DNA of 34,097 nucleotides from an uncultured Oscillospiraceae bacterium (lineage in GTDB: Bacteria; Bacillota; Clostridia; Oscillospirales; Acutalibacteraceae). The DNA lies in the NCBI GenBank assembly GCA_900539425.1, contig UQBX01000025.1, forward strand, positions 1 to 34,097, read 5' to 3'. Position 1 is the first letter of the stretch; each line of letters begins with the position of its first letter. The position numbers and the translations under genes are program-made. The notes under the pieces are model-generated. The model saw only the letters and a list, made by a program, of their open reading frames with translations, had not been told where the DNA came from and ran no database searches. Shown here piece after piece: positions 16,110 to 24,069 of the stretch.

Positions 16110-16451
16110 ATGCCAGGTACCAGAAAATTGGGCAGACCTACAGATCACAGAAAGGCTATGCTCAGAGGAATGGTAACTCACCTTTTGGAAAACGGCAGGA
16201 TCGAGACCACCGTTACCAGAGCCAAAGAAGTTCGTGCCATGACCGAGAAAATGATAACTTTCGGCAAGGAAAACACACTCGCGTCAAGAAGACATGTTCT
16301 TGCTTATGTTACTAAGGAAGATGTTGTTAAAAAACTTTTTGACGAGATTGCACCTAAGTATGAGGACAGAAACGGCGGTTACTGCCGTATAATCAAAACA
16401 GGTCCTCGCCGCGGAGACGCTGCGGAGATGTGTTTCATCGAGCTTGTATAA
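16110..16451 (+). CDS. rplQ: 50S ribosomal protein L17
   Basis: This 113-residue ribosomal protein begins with the family signature PGTRKLGRPTDHRKAMLRGM. It also shows ENGRIETTVTRAKEVR and ends with the RIIKTGPRRGDAAEMCFIELV-type motif. L17 binds 23S rRNA near the peptide exit tunnel. AAAGGAGGG precedes the ATG at a good distance. It directly follows rpoA and is the last gene before a strong terminator, the standard end of the bacterial alpha operon. The length is usual for Firmicutes. Confidence 0.97.
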   Translation: MPGTRKLGRPTDHRKAMLRGMVTHLLENGRIETTVTRAKEVRAMTEKMITFGKENTLASRRHVLAYVTKEDVVKKLFDEIAPKYEDRNGGYCRIIKTGPRRGDAAEMCFIELV

Positions 16452-16458
16452 ATAAACT

Positions 16459-16494
16459 AAGGAGCGTTGAGACGAACGCTCCTTTTCTTTTTTT
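16459..16494 (+). terminator. Intrinsic terminator after rplQ
   Basis: AAGGAGCGTT pairs perfectly with AACGCTCCTT (16459-16468 with 16475-16484) around a six-base loop. The T-rich tract TTCTTTTTTT follows. This is a strong, textbook terminator ending the alpha operon. Confidence 0.95.
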
Positions 16495-16519
16495 AATTAT
16501 CTATTGAAAAAAAGGCACA

Positions 16520-16525
16520 TATAAT
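16520..16525 (+). promoter_or_regulatory. Possible -10 box of the purine operon
   Basis: A perfect TATAAT lies 35 bases before the purE start. The -35 region at 17-base spacing (TTATCT, 16497-16502) is poor. There is no room for a purine riboswitch between this site and purE, so any purine control would be by a repressor or elsewhere. Confidence 0.4.
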
Positions 16526-16559
16526 GTAAAATATTACAGTATAAAAGGAGGTAAGCTTT

Positions 16560-17057
16560 ATGAAAAAAGTTGCTATTATTATGGGTTCGGACAGCGATCT
16601 TCCCGTTGTTACACCCGCTATCAAACAGCTTAAAGAGCTTGATATAGAAACTGAAGTCAGAGTCATGAGTGCTCACAGAACGCCTAAACAGGCTCAGGAG
16701 TTCTCTGAAAACGCGGCTGACAACGGCTTCGGAGTAATTATTGCGGCTGCGGGTATGGCCGCTCATCTCGGCGGTGTTCTTGCCGCAAGCACAACTCTTC
16801 CCGTTATCGGTATTCCTTGCTCTGCTAAGGTGCTCGACGGTATGGACGCAATGCTGGCAACAGTTATGATGCCGCCCGGAATCCCGGTTGCAACGGTAGG
16901 CGTAAATGCTGCCAAAAACGCTGCGCTTCTTGCTGCGGAGATTCTTGCAGTAGGCGATGATGCACTTGCCGCAAAGTTAAAGAATATGCGTAAGGATATG
17001 GCAGATGCCGTTATCGAAAAGGATAAGGCTCTCCAGGAAAAAATAAAAGAAATCTGA
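16560..17057 (+). CDS. purE: N5-carboxyaminoimidazole ribonucleotide mutase
   Basis: This 165-residue cytosolic enzyme moves the carboxyl group from N5-CAIR to C4, giving CAIR in de novo purine synthesis. The class I signatures are visible: GSDSD (residues 9-13), SAHRTP with the likely catalytic His39, AAAGMAAHLGGV, and MPPGIPVATVGV. AAAAGGAGG precedes the ATG. It opens a five-gene operon purE-purM-purN-purO-purD. A separate purK partner is expected but not in the window. Confidence 0.96.
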   Translation: MKKVAIIMGSDSDLPVVTPAIKQLKELDIETEVRVMSAHRTPKQAQEFSENAADNGFGVIIAAAGMAAHLGGVLAASTTLPVIGIPCSAKVLDGMDAMLATVMMPPGIPVATVGVNAAKNAALLAAEILAVGDDALAAKLKNMRKDMADAVIEKDKALQEKIKEI

Positions 17058-17076
17058 ATACGGAAAGGCTAAAGAT

Positions 17077-18114
17077 ATGCAGAAAAGTTTCAGCGATAGT
17101 TATGCTGCCGCCGGTGTTGATGTTACGGCGGGATATGAGTCTGTTGAACTCATCAAATCACATGTTAAAAGAACTAATATTCCGGGAGTTATCGGTTCAA
17201 TCGGCGGCTTCGGCGGAATGTTTGAGATAGGAGCCTCCGAATATAAGAATCCTGTTCTTGTAAGCGGTACGGACGGCGTAGGCACTAAACTTAAACTCGC
17301 TTTTCTTATGGATAAGCACGATACAATCGGTATTGACTGCGTTGCTATGTGTGTTAACGACGTAGCGTGCAGTGGCGCAAAGCCGCTTTTCTTCCTTGAT
17401 TATATCGCCTGCGGCAAAAATTATCCCGAAAAGATAGAGCAGATAGTAAAAGGCGTAGCAGACGGTTGTGTTCAGGCAGGCTGTGCTCTTGTCGGCGGCG
17501 AAACAGCCGAACATCCCGGCCTAATGCCTGATGAGGAATATGACCTTGCCGGCTTCACCGTTGGTATAGGCGAGAAAGATCAGCTTGTGTCCGGAGACAA
17601 TCTCAAGGCGGGTGACGCGCTTATCGGTGTTGCTTCATCAGGTGTTCATTCAAACGGATTTTCACTTGTCAGAAAAGTATTCGATATAAATGAAAATACA
17701 ATCTCTAAGAAGTTTGACGAGCTTGACAAGCCCCTCGGAGAAGAACTTCTTACTCCTACAAGGATTTATGTTAAGCCCCTGCTTAAACTTATGGAGAGCG
17801 TTCGTGTAAACGCAATCTCTCATATCACAGGCGGCGGATTTTATGAGAATGTTCCCCGTATGCTTAAAGACGGCTTTACCGCCTGCATAGAAAAAGACAA
17901 ATGCTTCAAGAAACCGATTTTTGACCTTATTCAGAAAGCCGGCAGTATTCCCGAAAGAGATATGTATAATACATTCAATATGGGTACAGGACTTGTTATT
18001 GCTGTTGACGGAGATAAGGCTGACGAAGCAGTAAGAATTCTCGGCGAATGCGGTGAACAGGCTGCTGTTATCGGCGAGATAAAAGCCGGCGAAATGGGAG
18101 TTGAATTATGCTGA
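17077..18114 (+). CDS. purM: Phosphoribosylformylglycinamidine cyclo-ligase (AIR synthetase)
   Basis: This 345-residue ATP-dependent enzyme closes the imidazole ring, turning FGAM into AIR. The family motifs are all present: VSGTDGVGTKLKLA, DCVAMCVNDVACSGAKPLFFLDY, GGETAEHPG, SSGVHSNGFSLVRK and HITGGGFYENVPR. The length matches bacterial PurM. The gene starts 20 bases after purE with GGAAAGG upstream, and its last codons overlap the start of purN by seven bases. That pattern implies coupled translation. Confidence 0.97.
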   Translation: MQKSFSDSYAAAGVDVTAGYESVELIKSHVKRTNIPGVIGSIGGFGGMFEIGASEYKNPVLVSGTDGVGTKLKLAFLMDKHDTIGIDCVAMCVNDVACSGAKPLFFLDYIACGKNYPEKIEQIVKGVADGCVQAGCALVGGETAEHPGLMPDEEYDLAGFTVGIGEKDQLVSGDNLKAGDALIGVASSGVHSNGFSLVRKVFDINENTISKKFDELDKPLGEELLTPTRIYVKPLLKLMESVRVNAISHITGGGFYENVPRMLKDGFTACIEKDKCFKKPIFDLIQKAGSIPERDMYNTFNMGTGLVIAVDGDKADEAVRILGECGEQAAVIGEIKAGEMGVELC

Positions 18115-18731
18115 ATATAGCTGTTCTTGTTTCAGGCGGCGGCACAAACCTGCAGGCTCTTATAGATGCCGGAAAAAGGGGAGAGATAGTTAACGGTAAA
18201 ATAACTTGTGTTATCTCTTCTAAACCCGGTGTTTACGCTCTTGAGCGTGCAGAGAAAAACGGTATTCCCACAGTCGTTATCGCACGTTCTGATTATAAAG
18301 ATATTGCGTCATATACGGCGGCAGTAACAAAAGAACTTCAGGATAGAAAAGCCGATCTTGTCGTTTATGCGGGATTTATGACGATACTTGATTCTCAGAT
18401 AGTAAAAGCATTTCCCGGGAAAATGATGAATGTTCATCCCGCTTTGATACCTTCTTTCTGCGGAAAGGGTTTTTACGGGCTTCATGTTCATGAGGCAGTG
18501 CTTGAAAGCGGCGTAAAGCTTACAGGCGCAACCGTGCATTTCGTTACTGAGGAATGTGACGGCGGCCCTATCATCATGCAAAAGGCAGTTCCCGTTTTAA
18601 AAGGGGATACACCTGAGGTGCTTCAGATAAGGGTAATGCAGGAATGTGAATGGAAAATCCTTCCCGAATCCGTTTCTCTTTTCTGCCAGGGGCGCATAAA
18701 AATTATAGGTAATAAAACCGAAATAGATTAA
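18108..18731 (+). CDS. purN: Phosphoribosylglycinamide formyltransferase
   Basis: This 207-residue enzyme transfers a formyl group from 10-formyl-tetrahydrofolate to GAR. VLVSGGGTNLQALIDA forms the phosphate loop. The catalytic triad equivalents are Asn108 and His110 (MNVHPALIPSF) and Asp151 (ECDGGPI), at the spacing expected from E. coli PurN. The C terminus is somewhat short and ends in a basic tail. It overlaps purM by seven bases and is followed closely by purO. A folate-independent PurT is not needed. Confidence 0.95.
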   Translation: MLNIAVLVSGGGTNLQALIDAGKRGEIVNGKITCVISSKPGVYALERAEKNGIPTVVIARSDYKDIASYTAAVTKELQDRKADLVVYAGFMTILDSQIVKAFPGKMMNVHPALIPSFCGKGFYGLHVHEAVLESGVKLTGATVHFVTEECDGGPIIMQKAVPVLKGDTPEVLQIRVMQECEWKILPESVSLFCQGRIKIIGNKTEID

Positions 18732-18740
18732 GGTGAAATT

Positions 18741-19445
18741 ATGGAAATAAAAAATCTTTCAAATCTTCTCTCTGAAAATTCTTATCCCGGCAGAGGAATC
18801 GTACTCGGACAGACTCCAAACGGAAAATGCGCCGCTATTGCTTATTTCATAATGGGCAGAAGCGAAAACAGCAGAAACAGAATTTTTGAGGAAAACGACC
18901 GCGACGGTATTCGTACAAAGGCTTTTGATGAGTCTAAAATGACAGATCCGAGCCTTATAATTTATAATCCCGTTTTGAAGCTTGATGATAAAACAATAGT
19001 TACAAACGGAGATCAAACAGATACCATTTATGATTATATGAAAGAGGGTCATTGCTATCGCCACGCGCTTTTAACCCGTGAGTTTGAGCCTGACGAGCCT
19101 AATTATACACCCAGAATTTCTGGTGTTGTAAAGCCAAACGGCGACTATGTGCTTTCAATACTCAAATCAAATATGGGCAAGCCGCAGTGTCTCAGATTCT
19201 TCTTTGAATATCCCGCAGAGGCAGGTCTTGCGCATTTTATCCATACTTATAAGTGCGACGGCAATCCGATTCCTTCGTTTGAGGGAGAGCCTGTTCCCGT
19301 AAGTGTAGAAACTGATAATATTGACGAGTTTACAGCTTCAATATGGGATAATCTCAACGCGGATAATAAAGTTTCTCTTTTTACACGCTTCATTAATCTT
19401 GAAACGAAAGAAGAAGAAACCAGAATTATTAATAAAAATAAGTAA
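18741..19445 (+). CDS. purO: IMP cyclohydrolase, archaeal-type PurO family
   Basis: This 234-residue protein probably closes FAICAR to IMP, the last step of de novo purine synthesis. It starts NLLSENSYPGRGIVLGQTPNGK and contains AAIAYFIMGRSENSRNRIF, IYNPVLKLDDKTIVTNGDQTDTI and YTPRISGV. I recognise these as the IMP_cyclohyd (PurO-like) family, which some Clostridia carry. Most bacteria use the N-terminal domain of bifunctional PurH for this step. Its position inside a purine operon, 9 bases after purN, supports the call. Assignment is from recalled family features, not from a search. A paralogue with another nucleotide-related role is the main alternative. Confidence 0.8.
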   Translation: MEIKNLSNLLSENSYPGRGIVLGQTPNGKCAAIAYFIMGRSENSRNRIFEENDRDGIRTKAFDESKMTDPSLIIYNPVLKLDDKTIVTNGDQTDTIYDYMKEGHCYRHALLTREFEPDEPNYTPRISGVVKPNGDYVLSILKSNMGKPQCLRFFFEYPAEAGLAHFIHTYKCDGNPIPSFEGEPVPVSVETDNIDEFTASIWDNLNADNKVSLFTRFINLETKEEETRIINKNK

Positions 19446-19456
19446 TAAAAAAATAC

Positions 19457-19475
19457 AGGGGGCACTATGCCCCCT
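19457..19475 (+). terminator. Short hairpin between purO and purD
   Basis: AGGGGGCA pairs perfectly with TGCCCCCT around the loop CTA. No strong T-run follows on the plus strand (TAATCTGTT). It may be a partial terminator or an mRNA processing or stability element lowering purD relative to upstream genes. On the minus strand it would be followed by seven T, but no minus-strand gene ends here. Confidence 0.55.
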
Positions 19476-19501
19476 TAATCTGTTAGAAAGGCAGTGTAAA
19501 T

Positions 19502-20782
19502 ATGAAGGTACTTGTAGTAGGCGGAGGCGGCCGTGAACACGCCCTCATCAGAAAAATCAAGGAATCTCCAAAGGTAACAGAGATAGCATGCTGTCCGGGA
19601 AACGGCGGTATTTCTTATGATGCAACCTGCTATCCCGTTTCAGCAACGGATATTGACGGCGTTGTAAATCTTGCAAAAGAGATCAAGGCGGATTTTGTTG
19701 TTGTAGCTCCCGATGATCCGCTTGTTATGGGAATGGTTGACGCTCTCAATAAAGAGGGCTTCAGAACTTTCGGGCCTAATGCGGCTGCCGCAATTATTGA
19801 AGGCTCCAAGGTCTTTTCAAAGGATCTTATGCTTAAATATAATATTCCAACCGCCGAATATAAGGTTTTTGACAATCCTGCCGATGTAATAACATATATT
19901 AAAGAGAAAAACGAATTTCCAACCGTAATAAAGGCAGACGGTCTTGCTCTTGGAAAAGGCGTTATAATTCCCGAAAATCTTGAAGAGGCAGAAGCTGGCG
20001 TAAAGGAGATCATGGAAGATAAGATCTTCGGCGAAAGCGGCAATAAAGTTGTTGTTGAGGAATTTCTCACAGGCCCTGAAGTTTCCGTTCTTGCTTTTAC
20101 AGACGGCAAATGTGTAAAGCCTATGGTTTCGTCAATGGATCACAAACGTGCTCTTGACGGTGATAAGGGTCTTAATACAGGCGGTATGGGAACTGTTTCT
20201 CCAAACCCATACTATACACCTGAAGTGGCTGAGGAGTGTATGAATAAGATATTTATTCCCACCATTGAGGCTATGAATAAGGAAGGCAGAACATTCAAAG
20301 GATGTTTGTATTTCGGACTTATGATTACACCCAAGGGCCCAAAAGTTATTGAATATAACTGTCGTTTCGGCGACCCTGAAACACAGGTGGTTCTGCCGCG
20401 TCTTAAAACCGATATTATGGATATATTCGAGGCAATCGAAAATTCAACTCTTTCAGATCTTGATATAGAGTGGTCAGATGATGCATGCGCTTGTGTGGTA
20501 ATAGCATCAGGCGGATATCCTAAATCATATCCAAAGGGACTTGAAATAACAGGTCTTGAAAACGGCCAGGTTGACGGCGTTACCGTTTACCATGCAGGTA
20601 CCGCAATCAAGGACGGCAAACTCGTAACGGCAGGCGGAAGAGTGCTCGGCGTAACCGCACTTGGTTCTGATCTGCAGTCAGCGCTTGATAAAGCATATGC
20701 CGCAGTTGATAAGATTAATTTTGAAAACAAGCATTGCAGAAAAGACATCGGCAAACGTGCTCTTGCTGCGTTAAATAATTAA
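19502..20782 (+). CDS. purD: Phosphoribosylamine-glycine ligase
   Basis: This 426-residue ATP-grasp enzyme joins glycine to phosphoribosylamine, giving GAR. The N-terminal GGGGREHAL motif is followed by the ATP-grasp core (VIKADGLALGKGVI at about 140-153). GLNTGGMGTVSPNPYY and the metal-binding FGDPETQ region follow, with the C-terminal domain after that. GAAAGG precedes the ATG. It closes the visible purine cluster. Length and motifs are typical. purF, purL, purC, purB, purK and the AICAR transformylase are not present here and must lie elsewhere. Confidence 0.97.
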   Translation: MKVLVVGGGGREHALIRKIKESPKVTEIACCPGNGGISYDATCYPVSATDIDGVVNLAKEIKADFVVVAPDDPLVMGMVDALNKEGFRTFGPNAAAAIIEGSKVFSKDLMLKYNIPTAEYKVFDNPADVITYIKEKNEFPTVIKADGLALGKGVIIPENLEEAEAGVKEIMEDKIFGESGNKVVVEEFLTGPEVSVLAFTDGKCVKPMVSSMDHKRALDGDKGLNTGGMGTVSPNPYYTPEVAEECMNKIFIPTIEAMNKEGRTFKGCLYFGLMITPKGPKVIEYNCRFGDPETQVVLPRLKTDIMDIFEAIENSTLSDLDIEWSDDACACVVIASGGYPKSYPKGLEITGLENGQVDGVTVYHAGTAIKDGKLVTAGGRVLGVTALGSDLQSALDKAYAAVDKINFENKHCRKDIGKRALAALNN

Positions 20783-20837
20783 ATATTATATTAAATGTTA
20801 ACGAAAGATTAAAATTCATAAAATTTACAATTAGTTG

Positions 20838-20866
20838 TTGACATTTATACAAAGAGGAATTATACT
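20838..20866 (+). promoter_or_regulatory. Strong sigma-70-type promoter of the adaptor gene
   Basis: TTGACA (20838-20843) and TATACT (20861-20866) are separated by exactly 17 bases, matching the consensus at 11 of 12 positions. Transcription would start near 20873, inside the left arm of the hairpin described next. Confidence 0.88.
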
Positions 20867-20926
20867 ATAGGGGTGTTAAAGGGGAAGTGCGAAATTTTCC
20901 ATGCACCCCTATATATTTTTATTTTT
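20866..20926 (+). terminator. Large hairpin with U-tract overlapping the promoter
   Basis: TATAGGGGTG (20866-20875) pairs perfectly with CACCCCTATA (20904-20913). The inner segment GGGGAA...TTTTCC can pair as well, and the T-rich TATTTTTATTTTT follows. Transcripts coming from purD contain the whole stem and may stop here. Transcripts starting at the local promoter would lack most of the left arm. Alternatively it is an operator or a 5' leader structure. Confidence 0.65.
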
Positions 20927-20940
20927 CAGAGGTTTTGAAA

Positions 20941-22677
20941 ATGGCTACAATTAAGAAAACCGGTAAAAAGAAAAAGATCATTATTGCCATTTCCGTAGTG
21001 CTCGTTATAGCTATACTGGGCACTGTTATAGGCGTAGCGGCAAGCAGTAATCAAAAGACTGCCGTAACGCTTACAACTATAGGTACAGGCGAGATCAATG
21101 AAACCGTAAGTGCAACGGGCACCGTTTCTGCGGGTACTTCTAAGGAGTATAAGGTGGGCGCTGTTGCAACTGTAAAGGAAGTTTTTGTAAAAACAGGAGA
21201 TCAGGTTAAGCAGGGCGATCTGCTTGCAACCTTTGATACTTCTTCACTTGATTCTCAGATAAGCAGCCTTAACAGCACTTATCAGCAGGCAAGGGATTCT
21301 TACCGAGAGTCAGTAAATGATCAAAAGACTGCAAAAGCTAATCTTTCAGCAGTTAATGATGAAATAGAGGAGCTTGAAAAACAGGTTCAGGATCTTGGCG
21401 GCGAAACAGCATATACAACTGAAAAGCCTAACTACACTTTCCCGAATATAACAACTACAACTAAGCCTACAACTGAGGCTCCCGAGGTATCAACCGATCC
21501 AACCGAAACATCTACAAGCACAACTCAGTCAACAACAGAGTCTGTTACATACCCTTCAACAATTGAGGGTGCTGTTCAGGCTCTTACGGATCTTGTTGAA
21601 ACTATAACATCTCTTTCAGAAGATGTTCAGCAGACTAATGAAATGCTCAGAGTAGTTATGCAGCAGGTTTCAGAAACTATTGAAAGCGGCGTTTACTCAC
21701 CTGATAAAATAGCTGAAGCAGTAGGAGATGCTGTTTCCGATGCTATACAAAAGGGCATTATTGATGAAACAAAGCTTATAGTAGAAAGCGGCGTTGCTGT
21801 TGATATGATCGAAACAGCTGTTGCGGGTGTTGACTGGTCTCAAGTAGGCGAATCATTTGCCGCTGCACCTAATGTTCAGGCCGCAACTCTTGAACTGCGT
21901 CTTGCAGCTCTCTATGCTCAGAGAGAAATCTATGAGCTTAATTCCTCTGATACCACCGTGTATGCTAAAAAACAGGTTATGGATACAGCTAAGAGCGCTC
22001 TCGATTCCGTTAAGGAAGCAGGAGAAGAGCTTGAGTCAGGCTGGACTGCTGCTTTTGACGGCACTATAACTTCATGTGATATATATCCCGGAGAGCAAAC
22101 AAGCCTTCTTTCATCAGGTATTGTACTTGAAAACCTTGATACAATGGTTGTTACACTTTCACTCGGTGAATATGATATTCACAAGGTAAAGGTTGGAATG
22201 CAGGCAACTATAACTTCTGCATACGGTAAATATACAGGAGAAGTTCTTTCCAAGGCACCCGTTGCAACGGGCGGTTCATCAGGCTCAATACTTGACAGCG
22301 TTGGTTCAATTGCAGGTATCAGCGGACTTTCAAGCCTTACATCAACAGGTGCAGGCGTTGAAGTTCAGGTTTCTGTAAACAATGCGGATGATAATATTAT
22401 CGCAGGATTTGACGCTGATGTTGAGATTGCTGTAGGAGATTACCAGAACATTGTTACCGTGCCTATCGAATCAATAGTTCTCGAAAAAACAGGTACCTAT
22501 GTATATCTTTATAATGAAGAAGATAAAACAGTTACTAAAACTCTTATCGAAACCGGCGCAGTTTCCGATTCCGTATATCAGGTAACAAGCGGACTTCAGG
22601 TGGGCGACAAAATCGTTTCCACACCTTCTTCGGATTACACTGAAGACACCTTTGAGGTCAGGGTAACATCGGATTAA
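20941..22677 (+). CDS. MacA/HlyD-like membrane fusion (adaptor) protein
   Basis: This 578-residue periplasmic-adaptor-type protein is anchored by one N-terminal membrane segment (about 12-34) after a lysine-rich start. A first lipoyl half (about 60-95, FVKTGDQVKQGDLLATFDT) leads into a coiled coil (about 95-150). A Thr/Ser/Pro-rich stretch (about 157-205) and a helical region (about 205-310) follow. The returning coiled coil (about 315-366) and the second lipoyl half (FDGTITSCDIYPGEQ) come next, then beta-barrel and membrane-proximal domains. The roughly 165-residue insertion in the hairpin is unusual. I use ATG 20941 with AGAGG upstream; the earlier GTG 20887 lies in the hairpin. It probably works with the permease encoded next to export a peptide, drug or lipid. 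Confidence 0.88.
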   Translation: MATIKKTGKKKKIIIAISVVLVIAILGTVIGVAASSNQKTAVTLTTIGTGEINETVSATGTVSAGTSKEYKVGAVATVKEVFVKTGDQVKQGDLLATFDTSSLDSQISSLNSTYQQARDSYRESVNDQKTAKANLSAVNDEIEELEKQVQDLGGETAYTTEKPNYTFPNITTTTKPTTEAPEVSTDPTETSTSTTQSTTESVTYPSTIEGAVQALTDLVETITSLSEDVQQTNEMLRVVMQQVSETIESGVYSPDKIAEAVGDAVSDAIQKGIIDETKLIVESGVAVDMIETAVAGVDWSQVGESFAAAPNVQAATLELRLAALYAQREIYELNSSDTTVYAKKQVMDTAKSALDSVKEAGEELESGWTAAFDGTITSCDIYPGEQTSLLSSGIVLENLDTMVVTLSLGEYDIHKVKVGMQATITSAYGKYTGEVLSKAPVATGGSSGSILDSVGSIAGISGLSSLTSTGAGVEVQVSVNNADDNIIAGFDADVEIAVGDYQNIVTVPIESIVLEKTGTYVYLYNEEDKTVTKTLIETGAVSDSVYQVTSGLQVGDKIVSTPSSDYTEDTFEVRVTSD

Positions 22678-22690
22678 TCGGAGCTCAGAT

Positions 22691-23941
22691 ATGAATATTT
22701 CAGAAAGTTTTAAAATTGCAATAAAATGTATCCGCGCAAACTGGATGCGTTCGCTGCTTACTATGCTCGGCATAATTATTGGTATCAGTTCTGTTATTAT
22801 GATAATCGGTGCAGGTACAGGCGTTCGTGATTATATCGTATCTCTTATTGAGGATATGGGCGCAAATGCGGTACTGATTTCCGTGGATGCCACCCAGGCG
22901 CAGGACAGCGATTATATCACTCTTGACGATGTTGATAATATCAAAAAAAGAGTAAGCGGCGTAGACCACTGTTCACCCATGATGATGGGTTTTGCCAACG
23001 CTACAATAGATGCTTCAGCCGAAGAAGCTACCGTTATGATCATAGGAGTTAATTCGGATGTTCAGTTTATGTTCCCTGACGGAGCGAAATACGGCCGTTT
23101 CTTCACGGAAGAGGAATACAATGCGTCAAGCCCGGTTGCCGTTATAGGCACGGCAAGTGCGGAAATGGCGTTCGGATATGAAGATGTTGTAGGGCAGTAC
23201 CTTACAGTATCATCTTCCGGTTCTACTATGAAGATGCGCCTTTGCGGTGTTGCGGATATTGATTCACTTATAAGCACAATGGGCGGCGGAAGCAGCTCTT
23301 TCAGTGAGATGTTTCAGACCGGCAGTAAAATGACTATTGCTATCTTTGTGCCGTGCACAACACTTTCACGCCTTACAGGAGCTGACCCAACCGTTTCCTC
23401 CGTATTTGTAATAGGTGAGGAAGACGCTAATAATGATGCCATAGGCAATGCCTCCGTAAACTATCTTAAAGCGGCCCACGGCAACTATTCAAGCGACCTC
23501 TATACGGCAGAGGATATGGCTACTTATGTTGAACTTGTAGATATCATAGTTTCCGTTCTGACTGCCTTTATAGCCTGTGTAGGCGCTATCTCGCTGATAG
23601 TAGGCGGTATAGGCGTTATGAATATCATGCTCGTTTCTGTAACGGAACGAACGCGGGAAATAGGTATACGAAAGTCTTTAGGTGCCAAAACTAAAGCAAT
23701 TACAATGCAGTTCCTGACGGAGTCTATAATACTTTGCCTTATCGGCGGTGTTATCGGACTTATAATAGGAATTTCGGGCGCATATCTTGCCTGCTCGATA
23801 ATAGATATCAAACCAAATATAAACATATTTATAATTGCTGTTGCACTCTTGTTCTCATGCGGCGTCGGCCTTTTCTTCGGCATTTATCCTGCAAGAAAAG
23901 CCGCCAAGTTAAGCCCGATAGACGCGTTAAGACGAGAGTAA
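22691..23941 (+). CDS. MacB/FtsX-type ABC transporter permease
   Basis: This 416-residue permease has one membrane segment near residues 19-41 (LLTMLGIIIGISSVIMIIGAG). A large extracytoplasmic MacB-periplasmic-core-like domain (about 45-265) follows, then three C-terminal membrane segments (about 275-300, 328-358 and 368-395). The family signatures GGIGVMNIMLVSVTERTREIGIRKSLGA and FGIYPARKAAKLSPIDALRRE are clear. It starts 13 bases after the adaptor gene with a GGAG-like site. Typical clusters include a separate or fused ATPase. Neither is present in this operon, so the ATPase must be shared or encoded elsewhere. Confidence 0.92.
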   Translation: MNISESFKIAIKCIRANWMRSLLTMLGIIIGISSVIMIIGAGTGVRDYIVSLIEDMGANAVLISVDATQAQDSDYITLDDVDNIKKRVSGVDHCSPMMMGFANATIDASAEEATVMIIGVNSDVQFMFPDGAKYGRFFTEEEYNASSPVAVIGTASAEMAFGYEDVVGQYLTVSSSGSTMKMRLCGVADIDSLISTMGGGSSSFSEMFQTGSKMTIAIFVPCTTLSRLTGADPTVSSVFVIGEEDANNDAIGNASVNYLKAAHGNYSSDLYTAEDMATYVELVDIIVSVLTAFIACVGAISLIVGGIGVMNIMLVSVTERTREIGIRKSLGAKTKAITMQFLTESIILCLIGGVIGLIIGISGAYLACSIIDIKPNINIFIIAVALLFSCGVGLFFGIYPARKAAKLSPIDALRRE

Positions 23942-23961
23942 TCATATATCTCCTTTCATCT

Positions 23962-23989
23962 GAAATCCCTGCCGCAAGGCGGGGATTTC
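23962..23989 (+). terminator. Terminator hairpin after the permease gene
   Basis: GAAATCCC pairs with GGGATTTC, continued by GCC/GGC around a GCAA tetraloop (23974-23977), giving a stem of about 12 pairs. Only scattered T residues follow (CTTTATGCGCTTTT), so termination may be moderate. Confidence 0.65.
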
Positions 23990-24009
23990 CGCTTTATGCG
24001 CTTTTGTTG

Positions 24010-24038
24010 TTTACAAAACATCTTTCGTGTGTTAGAAT
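24010..24038 (+). promoter_or_regulatory. Promoter of the APH-fold kinase gene
   Basis: TTTACA (24010-24015) and TAGAAT (24033-24038) are separated by 17 bases; each matches its consensus at five of six positions. The start site would be near 24045, about 25 bases before the TTG start. Confidence 0.75.
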
Positions 24039-24069
24039 TATAGGACAGACTTTTTCGGGAGGCGTTTTT

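Noticed and set aside
16495..16559. Purine riboswitch before purE
   Set aside because: Only about 65 bases separate the rplQ terminator from purE; there is no room for the aptamer and no conserved core.
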